A stretch of DNA of 64,000 nt from Avena insularis (lineage: Eukaryota; Streptophyta; Magnoliopsida; Poales; Poaceae), in contig CM042688.1 in NCBI GenBank assembly GCA_023614405.1, forward strand, positions 70,914,253 through 70,978,252, read 5' to 3'. Under the pieces are notes generated by a model. That model was not told the DNA's origin and did no database searches. It saw only the letters and a list, made by a program, of their open reading frames with translations. The position numbers and the translations under genes were made by a program. The first letter of the stretch is position 1, and the number at the start of each line of letters is the position of its first letter. Shown piece by piece: positions 1-12,833 of the stretch.

Positions 1-2431
1 GTGGTTTGTGGAAATAACACACATGCAATGACTGTAATCGGTCCACATGTGGTTTGTGGAAAGAACACACATGCAATGACCACTGGTTGATCCATAAGTT
101 GTTTGTGGAAAAGAACACACATGCAATGACCACTGGTGGATCCATGTGTGGTTTGTGGAAAAGAACACACATGCCATGACTCTAGTACTGGTTTGTGGTT
201 TTAGTATAAGAACACACATGCAATGACTCTAGTGGTTGATCCATGTTGGTTTGTGGAAAGAACACAGATGCAATGACTAGTGGTTGATCCATATGTGGTT
301 TGTGGAAAGAACACACATGCTAAGACCACTGGTGGATCCATGTTGGTTTTAGTATAAGAACACACATGCAATGACTCTAGTGGTTGATCCATGTTTGTTT
401 GTGGAAATAACACACATGCAATGACTCTAGTGGTTGATCATGTGTGGTTTGTGAAAAGAACACACATGTAATGACTCTAGTGTTGGTTTTAGTATAAGAA
501 CACACACGCAATGACTCTAGTGGTTGATCCATGTGTGGTTTGTGGAAATAACACATATGCAATGACTCTAGTTGTTGATCCATGTGTGGTTTGTCGAAAT
601 AACACACATGCAATTGCTGTAATGGGTCCACATGTGTGGTTTGTGGAAAGAACACACATGCAATGACTCTAGTTGATCCATATGTGGTTTGTGGAAAGAA
701 CACACATGCAATGACCACTGGTGGATCCATGTGTGGTTTGTGGAAAAGAACACACATGCAATGACTCTAGTGCTGGTTTGTGGTTTTAGTATAAGAACAA
801 ACATGCAATGACTCTAGTGGTTGATCCATGTGTGGTTTGTGGCAAGAACACACATGTAATGACTCTAGTGGTGGATCCATGTGTGGTATGTGGAAAGAAC
901 ACATATGCAATGACCACTGGTGGATCCATGTGTGGTTTGTGGGAAAGAACACATATGCAATGACTCTAGTGTTGGTTTGTGGTTTTAGTATAAGAACAAA
1001 CATGCAATGACTCTAGTGGTTGATCCATGTGTGCTTTGTGGAAAGAACACACATGCAATGACTCTGGTTGATCCATATGTGGTTTGTGGAAAGAACACAC
1101 ATGCAATGACCCTAGTATTGGTTTTAGTATAAGAACACACACCATCAATGACTCTAGTGGTTGATCCATGTGTGGTTTGTGGAAAGAACACACATGCAAT
1201 GACTCTGGTTGATCCATATGTGGTTTGTGGAAAGAACACACATGCAATGACTCTAGTGGTTGATCCATGTGTGGTTTGTGGAAATAACACATATACAATG
1301 ACTCTAGTGGTTGATCCATGTGTGGTTTGTGGAAATAACACACATGCAATGACTGTAATCGGTCCACATGTGGTTTGTGGAAAGAACACACATGCAATGA
1401 CCACTGGTTGATCCATAAGTTGTTTGTGGAAAAGAACACACATGCAATGACCACTGGTGGATCCATGTGTGGTTTGTGGAAAAGAACACACATGCCATGA
1501 CTCTAGTACTGGTTTGTGGTTTAAGTATAAGAACACATATGCAATGACTCTAGTGGTTGATCCATGTTGGTTTGTGGAAAGAACGCACATGCAATGACTA
1601 GTGGTTGATCCATATGTGGTTTGTGGAAAGAACACACATGCAATGACCACTAGTGGATCCATGTTGGTTTTAGTATAAGAACACACATGCAATGACTCTA
1701 GTGGTTGATCCATGTTTGTTTGTGGAAATAACACACATGCAATGACTCTAGTGGTTGATCATGTGTGGTTTGTGAAAAGAACACACATGTAATGACTCTA
1801 GTGTTGGTTTTAGTATAAGAACACACACGCAATGACTCTAGTGGTTGATCCATGTGTGGTTTGTGGAAATAACACATATGCAATGACTCTAGTTGTTGAT
1901 CCATGTGTGGTTTGTCGAAATAACACACATGCAATGGCTGTAATGGGTCCACATGTGTGGTTTGTGGAAAGAACAGACATGCAATGACTCTGGTTGATCC
2001 ATATGTGGTTTGTGGAAAGAACACACATGCAATGACCACTGGTGGATCCATGTGTGGTTTGTGGAAAAGAACACACATGCAATGACTCTAGTGTTGGTTT
2101 GTGGTTTTAGTATAAGAACAAACATGCAATGACTCTAGTGGTTGATCCATGTGTGGTTTGTGGAAAGAACACACATGTAATGACTCTAGTGGTGGATCGA
2201 TGTGTGGTCTATGGAAAGAACACATATGCAATGACCACTGGTGGATCCATGTGTGGTTTGTGGGAAAGAACACATATGCAATGACTCTAGTGCTGGTTTG
2301 TGGTTTTAGTATAAGAACAAACATGCAATGACTCTAGTGGTTGATCCATGTGTGGTTTGTGGAAAGAACACACATGCAATGACTCTGGTTGATCCATATG
2401 TGGTTTGTGGAAAGAACACACATGCAATGAC
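1..2431. repeat. Higher-order repeat, period 1321 bp, within the minisatellite
   Basis: Positions 1 to about 1110 match 1322 to about 2431 unit for unit, including rare variants such as GACTGTAATCGGTCCAC (near 31 and 1352) and a unit lacking one C in GATCATG (near 448 and 1769). The offset of 1321 bp holds along the whole stretch with few mismatches. After 2431 the order of variants changes. A weaker secondary similarity at an offset of about 385 bp links 2287-2520 with 2672-2905. This shows segmental amplification of a block of about 26 units. Confidence 0.9.
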
Positions 2432-3150
2432 CACTGGTGGATCCATGTGTGATTTGTGGAAAAGAACACACATGCAATGACTCTAGTACTGGTTTGTGGT
2501 TTTAGTATAAGAACACACATGCAATGACTCTAGTGGTTGATCCATGTGTGGTTTGTGGAAATAACACACATGCAATGACTCTAGTGGGTAATCCATGTGT
2601 GGTTTGTGCACATGCAATGACCACTGGTGGATCGATGTTGGTTTTAGTATAAGAACACACATGCAATGACTCTAGTACTGGTTTGTGGTTTTAGTATAAG
2701 AACACACATGCAATGACTCTAGTGGTTGATCCATGTGTGGTTTGTGGAAATAACACACATGCAATGACCCTGGTTGATCCATATGTGGTCTATGGAAAGA
2801 ACACACATGCAATGACCACTGGTGGATCCATGTGTGGTTTGTGGAAAAGAACACACATGCAATGACTCTAGTGCTGGTTTGTGGTTTTAGTATAAGAACA
2901 AACATGCAATGACTCTAGTGGTTGATCCATGTGTGGTTTGTGGAAAGAACACACATGCAATGACCACTGGTTGATCCTTAAGTTGTTTGTGGAAAAGAAC
3001 ACACATGCAATGACCACATGTGGATCCATGTGTGGTTTGTGGAAAAGAACACACATGCAATGACTCTAGTGCTGGTTTGTGGTTTTAGTATAAGAACAAA
3101 CATGCAATGCCTCTAGTGCGGGTTTGTGGTTTTAGTATAAGAACAAACAT
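1..3150. repeat. Minisatellite array, units of about 48-51 bp
   Basis: A tandem array fills the window edge and continues beyond it to the left. Nearly every unit contains AACACACATGCAATGAC, preceded by TGGTTTGTGGAAA and followed by CTCTAGTGG or CACTGGTGG and then a GATCCAT block. The main unit is about 51 bp; variants are about 3 bp shorter, or replace the GTGGAAA part with GTGGTTTTAGTATAAG. Roughly 60 units are present. The last recognisable unit ends near 3150, where the sequence changes abruptly. Units differ by substitutions and small indels, so this is a minisatellite rather than a microsatellite. I do not recognise it as a named satellite family. Confidence 0.95.
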
Positions 3151-4740
3151 CCATGATTGTTTCCCACGCCTAGCTCTAATGATCAAGGACCGGAATGCCT
3201 ACATCTAGAACCTCTCAACCGACCTAACCTCAATTGACCTGACCTGTGGGGCTGCAACACGACTCTCTAGAGATCTCGAAGACCATACGTATATGCAAGA
3301 GAGATTGGAGATCGGGATTACGTGTAAGTCAAGATGAAGACCTGACGTCACTAAGGAGGACTAGGCTACCATCGACGCCTATAAGTACTCCAAGACATTC
3401 ACCCTAGAAGGACACACCATAATCACCCAAATCTTTGCCATTAGCCTTAGTCATAGCTCTAGATTCATCTCTCTCACATGGTATCATTACAAACTCACTG
3501 AGATCATCTTGTATACACCTTGTACGATCTTTGATCACCTTATGAATAAAGTCTGAGGGAATCCTCCCATTACACAAATATCTTCATCTTTGAGATCCAA
3601 ACCTCCTGACCCGAGCCGATTGCCGAACAAATAAACTCCCTTCCATTCCTTGGAAGTGAAACTATGGAGGGATCGTGAAAACTATCCATCTTCAGTCGGT
3701 TCGCCAGGCAGGGGGGATCCCGCGTCATGCAGATCGTATCTACCATAATGATACCCGAGGGTCTAGACCATCGAACCTACGAGTTCATGCTGACACAACA
3801 TGCTGACTTGGTAGACACGTGGCTAGCCGTGATTGGCCGCTACCCCTTTAGTATAGGAATCAAATGAGGATAATCAGATATTATGTAGATCGAACATACT
3901 TGATTGATCTAAGCGAGTCTCACTGGCTACGATGGAGAAATGACGGAGGCTTAGACGTTGAACATGGTGGTGGTTCTGATGCTCTTCATCGATGGTTGAG
4001 GAGCTAACAGTGTAGAGGAGATCAAGGCGAGCTTCTCGGCATCGCTTCCTTCATCTTGGAATGGTAGCACACTGCGGCTAAAGGCAGAAGGTTGCCACGA
4101 TGCCCTAACGGTGTATTCTGGCAGTCCTGGTGCTCTGCTCAGGGGAAAAAGGGGATGACAAGATGTGGAGCTTCAAGGGGAAGAGCTTGAGCATGGAAGA
4201 GAAGCGTAGGGTGATCGGGAACCTCATCTACGTGATCAAACCAAAGCTCATCTTACGAAATCCATCTGGCGATGCTAGGGTTTGGCTTTTTTGGAAAAGA
4301 AAATGAAAAGAAGGGATGTAGAGTATTTATGGAGAAGGTTGGCATGCAGAGGGGCAAAGAATAAAACAGAAACGAGCAAAATTGGGGGGTGATGAACTGT
4401 GCGGGTCGATCTCCATTGCTCGGTAGGAGACTGTGGGGTGGATCCCACCTGTCGATGATATAGTAAAGGAGAAAAGGACTGTGATATGCTCTGTCCTTTT
4501 GCTGGGACGGCCTTTGGCTTCTACGATGCGCGTAGGAGGTAGGGATAGGTATGGGCTAGGCTGGTCCGGTAGATTAGGCTAGTTTGGTTTGTTTTTGTTT
4601 TTTTCCTTCTTATTTGTTCTTATTTCGTCAGTAATTTTCACAATATATCTCCAAATAAGATCAAACGAAAACTATTTTTAAAAAATCTCAAAATAACAAT
4701 ATAGAACTACTATGTCGAATTGGCGTATGTATCTGTCGGC
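3151..4740. other. Unassigned sequence, possibly LTR-derived
   Basis: No convincing ORF. A stretch at about 3380-3560 looks like the promoter and end of an LTR or gene (CGCCTATAAGTACTCC at about 3378, AATAAAG at about 3545), but I found no partner LTR, PBS or target duplication. The rest has no similarity to other parts of the window that I could see. Confidence 0.35.
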
Positions 4741-5149
4741 TGACGCCTAGCGTCCGCCTTAATAGATTCTCCTCCTCAAAACAAGATTTCGCCCAACTAT
4801 ATTAATAAAGCAGCCAACCGATTCAGACCGTTGTTGGGCCAGACAATACAATGCCCAAAATAAACAACAAAGAAATGAAGAAGAAAAAGGAAGAGAAAAC
4901 AAATCCGACAATAGTGGCTGGACAAAAATGAGGAAGATCCGCCATCGCTACGCCCTCCTAGCGCTCTGACACGCTTCGAAGCATCACGTACCAAGCAGCA
5001 CCTCCTAGAAGGAAATCAAAGACAATGATGTTGCTGCCCGGACTGGTCCTAGTTTTTCCCTCGATACACTATAGGAGGCGGGGAAGAGATACACCCAATG
5101 CCCTTTAGGAAGGTTTATGGCTAGTGCCTCATGAGTGTGCCTTGCGCAT
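4741..5149 (-). mobile_element. LINE-like 3' end remnant
   Basis: Read on the minus strand, the stretch ends with a short open region, several stops, and CTTTATTAATATAG followed by TTGGGCGAAATC. This resembles the tails of degenerate grass non-LTR elements from memory. No poly(A) tail, reverse transcriptase or target duplication is visible. It abuts the truncated gag of element G at about 5150, so it may have broken that gag, or it may be an unrelated repeat. Confidence 0.3.
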
Positions 5150-5807
5150 TTCTCGAGTGTGGGATCGTACTTCTCGATCTCCTTTGGCCCCCTGAAGTTG
5201 GAGGGGTGTGTTCGCCATGGATCATTGGTCCAAAGCATTGTGGGCCGACTTGACTGAGGGAGTCGCACGCCTTAGGATCTCGATCGCCGTGGTTGGCAAG
5301 GGTGTGGTGCAGGTTATACCGCTGGCAAGCTCGCAAGACTGGGTGTTGATGAGGTGCCTGGCATCGACCGGTTGACTGTTGGCAGCGACCAGGTTATACA
5401 CGGGCTATGGGTCGTTGGGAGTTCGCGGGGTTGGCAACCCGTGGCTGGATCTGCCGTGGATCAAGCACTGGGAAGTTGTTGAAGTTGGTGACTGTCTTCT
5501 TGCTAGGGCGACCGGAGGAAGCTGCCATGTTGTTGGTGGAGCGGGAGTAGACTCGTCCTTTTGAGTTGTGGACCGCGTTCTACTGGTCGACTACCTTGGC
5601 GAGTAGAGCTTGGGCATAATTGATGTGGAGAGCACCTTCACCCGTAGGATTTAGGTTGGCAACTCAGGACGCACCCACGATGGCATTGTCCATCAGGGTC
5701 GAGTAGAGTGGGAGTCCGTTGGTATTGAACTCGCGTGGTGCGATGAGTATCCACAGCTGCTCTTGTGGAGGCGAGCAGCAGGGTGGTGGTGGTGCTCCAT
5801 GCGCAGT
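5150..5807 (-). pseudogene. Element G: C-terminal part of a decayed gypsy gag
   Basis: The minus strand carries a broken reading frame typical of Triticeae-type gypsy gag proteins. It shows EFNTNGLPLYSTLMDNAIVG, then NPTGEGALHINYAQALLAKV, later RYNLHHTLANHGDRD and VGPQCFGPMI, and PPNFRGPKEIEKYDPTLE in a neighbouring frame. Stops and at least one frameshift separate the blocks. The N-terminal half of the same gag lies about 40 kb to the right (45622-46338) in the same orientation, which implies that the material between was inserted into one gag gene. The homology breaks at about 5150. No function remains. Confidence 0.7.
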
Positions 5808-8800
5808 TGTAACACCCCTAGTTCTATTAACTAGTAATTAGGGTTTGATTTGTGCATCATGAGCATCATCTACTTAAAATACATGCAATAAATGGATCAA
5901 GACCCTAAACCCTAACCCCTTCTTTTTGAAAACCTTCAAATGGTTTTGATAATTTTGAAATCTACCAAAAGTTTGGAGCCTAAATTGATTATAGGGCCCC
6001 TGAGTGTTTTTCTTAATTTTGCAAACTCTCTGGTATTTTTCAAATGATTCAAAACATTAAAGGAATTTGAAATACAAACAGAAAAACAGAAAACAAAAAA
6101 GAAAAAGGTTTCTGTTAAAAAACATTAGGGCCAGCAGCAACAGGCCACGCAACCCACATCCTTCCTTCTCTCCTAGAAGCTTTCTCGCGGCCTAGCGCCG
6201 GCCCAACTGCAGCCTGAGGTGGCCCAGTACCGCTTCAGACCATCCTATCATCATCTTCCTCGCTGGCCAAGCAGCTCGCTGGTGCAGCAGGGGCCATCGC
6301 CGTGCACCGTGATGCGTGCTGCCGCCGTGATGCTCACCGACGTCCCCTAGCGCCTACAAGTACCCCGTGCCGCCACTCGATGAACCCTAGCTTCTCTCCA
6401 CCCCGAATTTCCCTCTGGTCAAAAGCCTAGCCCACCGGTTCCGCTCATCCTCGCCACTTCCGGCCGCCCTAGGTCCACCTGATAGCACCATTGGCTCCGC
6501 CTCGCCTCCCGTCCTTCTCGCTGAGTCGTGCTTGCCGCGGCGCCGAGAATCGACGAAATTGAGATCGAGGTGCTCGTCTTCCCAAAGTCTGGCCGACATC
6601 AATGCGTTGTTGTCCGACTATCCCCGACCTCGCTGAACCCTCCATCGGCCTCCTGATGAGCTGATGGTGCTCGTGTACCACTCATCCTTCTCCCTATCTC
6701 CCCCTATCGAGCCCATGATGTCCACCCGTGGCTGCTGCCACAGAAGCTCAACGTTGTCCGCCCTGTAGTGACCATTTCTTAGCGGTGCTACCATCCCTCG
6801 ACTTGCCTTACTCCCCTCTCTCCATCAAGCCCAACCACGAGACTCGCGCGCATCAGATCGATGGGGGCTTGTTCAATCTAAGAGATCCTCCATAGCTAAC
6901 GTCAACATGATGTCACCATGAGGTAGTAATCCTCTTTCCTTTTTATTTTAATAATTCTTTAATAGATAAATATATGACATGTGGGCTCCCTTTGTAAATT
7001 AAATAAACATTTTCATAAATGTTTTTTGATTAAATAAAATGTTAAAGTAATTCCAAAATGTGTAATTATTTTATAATATTCCAAAAAATGATTTAAAATG
7101 AATTAAACATGGAGAAATTCATAATAAGTCATTTTAAATCAGAAAAATACAAATAATATATCAAAATGTTCAGAAAAATGAGATCTATATGATAGAGTCA
7201 TAATCATGCATTGTTCAGCAACTTCAACTAACAAGTTTAATAGAAGAACAAAATGAACCCCCGTAGGTGATTCCGAGGTTCTCCCTGAATTAGGGTTTAC
7301 AACCCTTGGACCCTATTTAAAATGACCAAGCATGTACTATGGTTTCATTTCAATAAATATTAAATTGTCATATCATCATTCTTGCTTGAGCATTCCATCG
7401 ATGCCATGTGTTGATTGTTTTTCCCTCTTTTCGGTGTTTCTGCTTCTTCTCGGTAGACCTCGGAGTACATTTGAGAACAAGTCCGAGATCGAAGATCAAG
7501 ATCAACACCATCGAAGAGAAGTAAGGGTTCATTGACGAACAAGTCCATCTGATGAACCCTAAAGATCCATATTTGGGTATCAACAGGCAAAGGCAAGCAT
7601 ATCCCCACCATGGTATAAACCTATGATTTCAAAGCATTTCAATTCTTGCCATGTGCATATGATTCCAAAGTCTTTTATCGATAGATAAAGTAATCCTATA
7701 TAATGTGTGTTCCCTTTGTAGCCTATATTCCCTGATCCACTGCTCCTAGCATAACTAGGGTCTGGCTTGTGAGCATTGCTATAGCCGTTGTATTTATTGT
7801 GCTTAGCCATGCTTAGATGTTACTACTGGTCCATCCGGTTGATGAATTAGAGCTACGAATGAATCTAGTATGATAGGATAACATGATATGATCAGAGATG
7901 AAAGATAAACATGCTAAGGCTTGTATGGGAGGCCACAGTGGTTTGTGGTTTTTGCAGTCCCATACTTGCCACTACTAGGACCTGAGTTCTTGCCTCTTGA
8001 ACCAAGACGAGTGTACATCCACATGGGGACCTAGAAACCCCCTCGACCAACTAACTTGCCTAGTAGATTCCATGAGTCACATAGTTTGGGTGTTCCATTT
8101 GACATATGCATTTTGGTTGTTCTCGAAGGAGGTGAAGGAGGTGCATTCATAACAGGTAGGTAAGCATGGTAGGGAACGGCAGAGGCACGAACTCCGTAAT
8201 CTTGAACCCTGTTCACATCTCTAGGGACCGGCTTCGGGACTCAACCCGTTACGGCGGAAACTCCTTAGTGCGTGACTCATGGTCTTGGAGAAAGCAAGGT
8301 AAAGGTCATGGTCAACCACCCTCTGCCGGCCTTCCAAGGAAGAGGGCTAATCATGTGGCATTAAGATTGGGTTGGTACGTGTGGGTAAAGTTGTACACCC
8401 CTGCACGATATTACTATTTTCGAAAAGTCATGTCCAACGTTATGGACAACTTGGGAATGGATGCTAAGATCATAGAGACCTTGAACCTAATCGTAAAACT
8501 TGGTAAGTAAAGTGTGATTAAGGATGCTTCCTCAGGGATTAAGGGGGTGTTCCTAGTTGGTAGGTTTAGCTGATAAAGATTATGTGGATATCAAAGATGA
8601 TCAAAGCTAGAGATATCGCTTTCTCATCCCCTTTTAAATGTTCTACTTAGTTGAGATTCTACACCTACCTCTTTTACAAAGAAATTTGGCTTTATGCAAA
8701 TTTAACTCCACTAGCCATAAGTCTTGCAGAGTACACTCTGTACTCAGCCTTGCTTTGTTGAAACTTTTGATGCAGAGTAAGGGTTACCATAGAGGAAGAG

Positions 8801-9148
8801 TTCTTTACGACATCAACATCAACGAGTAGCTTGGGCTTCCCGGGCGGCAGCCTGGAATCTATGGAATGGGACGTCATCGTTATGCTCCAGGCCTCTTAGG
8901 CCATTTGTTAAGTTTGCTATACTTAATAGCATAATTTTATTTATGTTGTTTGATGTTTGTGGTCAGTGACCTCTGTTTGTAATATTTTGGTTCTCTGCTC
9001 AGTTATGAGCTTGCTATAATAACTTTTGTGTCGTAGGGTCACTATTGTGTTACCTATTCTCTCTTTGTACGCTCCTCGAGATTTAGGTTAGGCTTATATC
9101 AGATGGAAGTCTAGGATTTGTCTAGCCCTGATCCCGGGGGGTGTCATA
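5808..9148 (+). mobile_element. Element E: 5' LTR (gypsy type, about 3.3 kb)
   Basis: The LTR starts TGTAACACCCC and ends near GGTGTCATA, a mutated inverse of the start, and is followed at once by an initiator-Met-tRNA PBS. Its last 840 bases or so (from 8311) recur at 43190-45621, where the end reads GGGTGTTACA. The interior is AT-rich in the middle and GC-rich around 6130-6900, as in long grass gypsy LTRs. The five bases before it (GCAGT) and after the right-hand copy (ACAAT) differ only by two transitions, so they may be a decayed target duplication. ORFs inside the LTR are short and not coding. Confidence 0.8.
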
Positions 9149-9152
9149 GTTT

Positions 9153-9164
9153 TGGTATCAGAGC
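9153..9164 (+). other. Element E: primer-binding site (initiator Met tRNA)
   Basis: TGGTATCAGAGC, the standard plant match to the 3' end of initiator Met tRNA, lies four bases after the LTR end. It fixes the plus orientation of element E. Confidence 0.9.
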
Positions 9165-9827
9165 AGTACCGTCTGTAGGAAAACCTTTCTACTGGTCAAT
9201 GTTGAGTTTAGTGTTTGCGAAAACTATTTGAAAGCTAAAAAATTATCAACGAAAGCTCTTGTATGCTTCTTTTTTCTCCTTATCTAGTTTTCTCTAACTC
9301 TAGGCCATCTCATCTTGTGTTGATTTGGAAAAGTTTGTCTTCATTGTCCCGTCTTTCAAAGCTTGTGTGCCTTCTAGCATGTCGTTCTTGACCAGTTGAC
9401 CTAGTCTTGAGTTCTCTAGAGTCTAGTGCGTGTGTTTCTTGTTTCCTTTTGCTCTATTTCTGTTGAGAGATTCCTTTCCATCATGATCTCTCTATCTTAT
9501 GGGCCACAACATCATGTTGATGGTTCCACAATGTTCTGTTCCAGGCTTTGAGGTTTCCTTTCACCTCGTGTGCCTCCGTTTCATTTGTTTTGGTACTTCA
9601 AAAGTTGTTCCTTCTCTTGGAAGCTACCTAGTGGTTACTAACTTGTAGTACCTCTATGCTACTAAGATAGTAGTTACTCCTTTCTCTAGATTTTAACCCT
9701 TGGACTTGAATCGAAAATCCCTGATTGTGCTTAATTCTGGTGATGTGAATATTGTACATGAAGCTGACCTTTAACCTAAGATCCATCATGTTAATACTTG
9801 TCATTAATGTTCAAATGTTATTTCAGG

Positions 9828-10130
9828 ATGGCTAGTAACTTCTACTCTAGTCTTCAAACTCGTGGTTATTGTCGTGATTTAGTTGTGACAACTAAGGACT
9901 TTCCCTACCACATGCTATGGCAGATGTTCTTTAATGGAACCAAATAGATCACGACAAGAGTTCTCTTAGTGAGTCTCATTTTTATATTCGTGACTCTGCA
10001 ACACCTCCCTTATTCTGCATTGGGCCTCAGAAGATTGTTGACTTATGCATCAACATCTTGGGATTCTATCCTAAGCATGTTCTTTTCCTCTTATTGTTTT
10101 CTGAACTTTGTCTACCAGTTGGTAGCTAAG
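9828..10130 (+). pseudogene. Element E: decayed first ORF
   Basis: An ATG at 9828 opens a frame beginning MASNFYSSLQTRGYCRD and continuing through KDFPYHMLWQMFFNGT until a stop at 9945-9947. A second frame then continues with PPLFCIGPQKIVDLCINILG to about 10130. I recall similar ORFs at the start of the internal region of long-LTR grass gypsy elements; their function is unknown to me. The frameshift and stops make it non-functional. From 9165 to 9827 and from 10131 to 10930 I see only noncoding or unrecognisable decayed sequence. Confidence 0.6.
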
Positions 10131-10929
10131 AAGTAATGTTCATTGGTGTCTTCTGATGCAAGATACACTTGTGGTCCATCAAGGCAAACCATTTTGGGAT
10201 GCCAGGAGAAACAAACTCCAGTACCTCGTCATTTCTAGGACCAGGTCAAAGTGGTGTAATCCATAGATCAAGAGGCATTGACTAGCTTCTACTCTATTCC
10301 ATGTTAGAGTATCACACCCTTTTATATTAAGAGGTCGTGTTGAGTTTCATGACCTTCTTAACAAAGTGGTGCTCTTACACATATTACCCACCCTTACTCT
10401 GAGTTTTCGTTCTCAGGAATGTTGCGTGTGCGTGTTAATGTGGCCATTTGAGATTCCTAGCAATTCTTATTGCTTTGAACTCCATGGACATTTGTGTCAT
10501 TCTAGGCATGATCAGTTATCTAACCACTAAGACAAGGATGATTATGCTACCAAGTCTTCTATTCTAGTGCACTCTCTTCGCTCAAAGAGTCAGGTTCGTG
10601 CCAAAATTCTGAGACTATATCTTCTTGCTTTACGAAGCAAGTTTCCTCTTGAGTTCTATGATATATCGGTGGTCCGTGATATTCTAGACATCATTCTAGA
10701 AGTATCGCCATGCTGCCACATGACCGTGTTGCCAAGTTCTTGAGCAAGATAGTTCTCTGAACTACTCCTTTCTCCTAGGATCCGTACTGGATACCCCTCA
10801 ATTAGTAGGTTGAGCTTAGAGTTGTAAGACAAAAGTTCTATTCGACTTTGTTCCTTCTTAAAGGGATGTCTAGTCTCGTTCATGCTGAAGAAAGATAGTA
10901 TGCCCTCTGTGATATTTATCTTTCCCCGT

Positions 10930-11480
10930 CTTTGATTTGATTTGGGTTATCGTCAAATCAAACTCAGTTGTGAGGACTATCCTGATGGTGTATCTACTCG
11001 TGATGTTTCACTTCAGTACATCTTCATGTCCTTAGGTCTGGCCAATATCTATGCTTTGTTCATACAACCTATGAGTCCATCTTCTTGGAGTATCTCGATA
11101 AGTTCGTTGTTAAGCCCATCGATGACATCCTTATCTTATCCATACTAGACTAGATTCATATGGACAATTTGGCATTAATGTTGGAAACTTTTGAGAACCA
11201 TCTTCGTGTTATCTCGAAGTATGTGCTCTGGATGTTAGAAGTAACATTCTCGGGTTCATGTGCAAGTGTTGAAAGATCTCACCGTGGATTCGAGTAGAGT
11301 CATATTTACTTCCTCGGGAATCATTTCAAGTCAGTCAACCATGTGCAAAGCATTCTCAATATGGTAGGTTGATAGCTTCATATTTCGAGAAGTTCCATAA
11401 TGCACACTAAGCCACTGACTGATTTGTTTATGAAATATAAGAAGTTCAAGAACTTTGGTATCTTCCTAAATGTTTCCCCA
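10930..11480 (+). pseudogene. Element E: decayed gypsy reverse transcriptase
   Basis: Recognisable blocks of a Ty3/gypsy RT occur in order on the plus strand: GYRQIKLSCEDYPDGVSTRD (a YHQI-type motif), LGLANIYALF (the GLTNAP region), then after a frameshift EYLDKFVV and IDDILILS (the FIDDILIYS catalytic block near 11110-11145), then ENHLRV, and finally MHTKPLTDLFMKYKKF (thumb/connection region near 11400). Several stops and frameshifts interrupt it. RNase H and integrase are not recognisable between 11480 and 11788, where fragment F begins. The RT type and the iMet PBS agree with a gypsy assignment for element E. Confidence 0.75.
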
Positions 11481-11788
11481 ATAAGGATTTAGTTGTATGT
11501 CATTGCAAACAATTCATGTAGGTGCAACTATCTTTTGATAACTTGCTAATACAGGGGTTTTGCAATCCAGCTCATTCTTTTAGAGATTGACATTGTAGTC
11601 CATGTATTGAGAATCTAGTAGCTTTACCTTTGTGGCAAATTTTGTAAACTTTCTATTAGGACATGCTAAGTCTAAAGTATCTCTCCACCTAACCAAATCT
11701 GAATCTCAAGCAGATATGATGGTTGGTGTTCCTCAAGGGTTTTTTATGTGGGTCTCTTGTAATTCTAGCAAGGTTGATGTGGTGGTTG

Positions 11789-12833
11789 TGTAGCATCCCA
11801 TCTGTCTAACATCTGTAATGCTACATGGTTTAATAATAAAATGCTACTTCCTACATGTATGGTTGCATCATCATTATATCATGCTCATGTCACCATGCCA
11901 CCTTGCATTTGAGCATCATATAAAACCCCTCTTTTTGGTTCTTATCCCATATGCATTATATAATTATAGTTGCATCTTGATACATTGTATTTAGTTCTTG
12001 ATAAATGCTTGATGCCCAAGTTGAGTTGGGGGCATATCTTTTCTTAAGTCCACCACCTTTATTTGTCACCACCTCATAATTCCACCATCCAAACTATATG
12101 TGGGCAATTGCATTTCTTTTGGTTCTTGCCTAGCTCACATATATAAAGATGGATCCACTTCTATACCACATGCTCTCAGATATGTTATTGTTGTTTTCAG
12201 AATATAAATGATGGGGAGCCACATGTGGGGATGCTTCTATATCCTTCATATTGTTTGTTTTAGAAAGGTGAGCATGTTTAAATATGAATGGGGCCAAATA
12301 TTCATCTAGTGGCACCAACACACTAGCATGGCCTATTTATATACACTTATGCTTGTTTTAATCCATTCCATATGAGAGAGCAAGCTTGCCTAATTTTTGT
12401 TGGCCTTTATTCAAATATTGAATGCATGCATCAACATAATGCCCTATGAATATCTAGATGTTTTCACAACTACCAACCATGGCCATTATGATCCATGCAT
12501 GGCCCATGCAAGCTCACATCTATCTTCTTTTGTTTTTCCATTTGAATTTGAGGGAAGCTTATTTGGTTGAAATACAAACAAGAGGATCCAAATCCAAATA
12601 TATCCTTGTTCCATCCTTTTCCTCCTTGATCTTTTGGGATATTTGGAACTTGTGGTTTGAGAACCTTTTCTTTTGGCTTGTTTTAAACAAATGTAAGCTA
12701 AAACAAAAACAAAATAAAACAAATTCAAACAAGAACCAAACCAAGCTAAACTTAGTTAAGTTACATACCTACCTTGTGGTTTGGATGCACCAAACCACCA
12801 CACCACACCACACCACCACCTGTAATCACCTAC
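11789..12833 (+). mobile_element. Fragment F, left part: gypsy-type LTR
   Basis: A sequence starting TGTAGCATCCC, resembling the TGTAACACCCC start of long gypsy LTRs, runs to the insertion point of element A. The target duplication CCTAC (12829-12833 and 27804-27808) shows that 27804 onward is its continuation. A plus-strand ORF across 12458-12886 runs into the inserted LTR and is not a gene. Confidence 0.5.
12788..12822. repeat. Imperfect CCA/CACCA simple repeat
   Basis: A run of CACCA and CCA units lies just before the insertion site of element A. Confidence 0.8.

Noticed and set aside
1..3150. CRISPR-like array or protein-coding repeat gene
   Set aside because: Units are contiguous without unique spacers, and the DNA is plant nuclear. 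The long minus-strand frames occur in several phases at once, as expected from unit lengths divisible by three.
3378..3550. Independent host promoter and transcript at about 3380
   Set aside because: A TATA-like sequence and AATAAA occur close together, which suits an LTR better than a gene, and no ORF follows. Kept only as unassigned.
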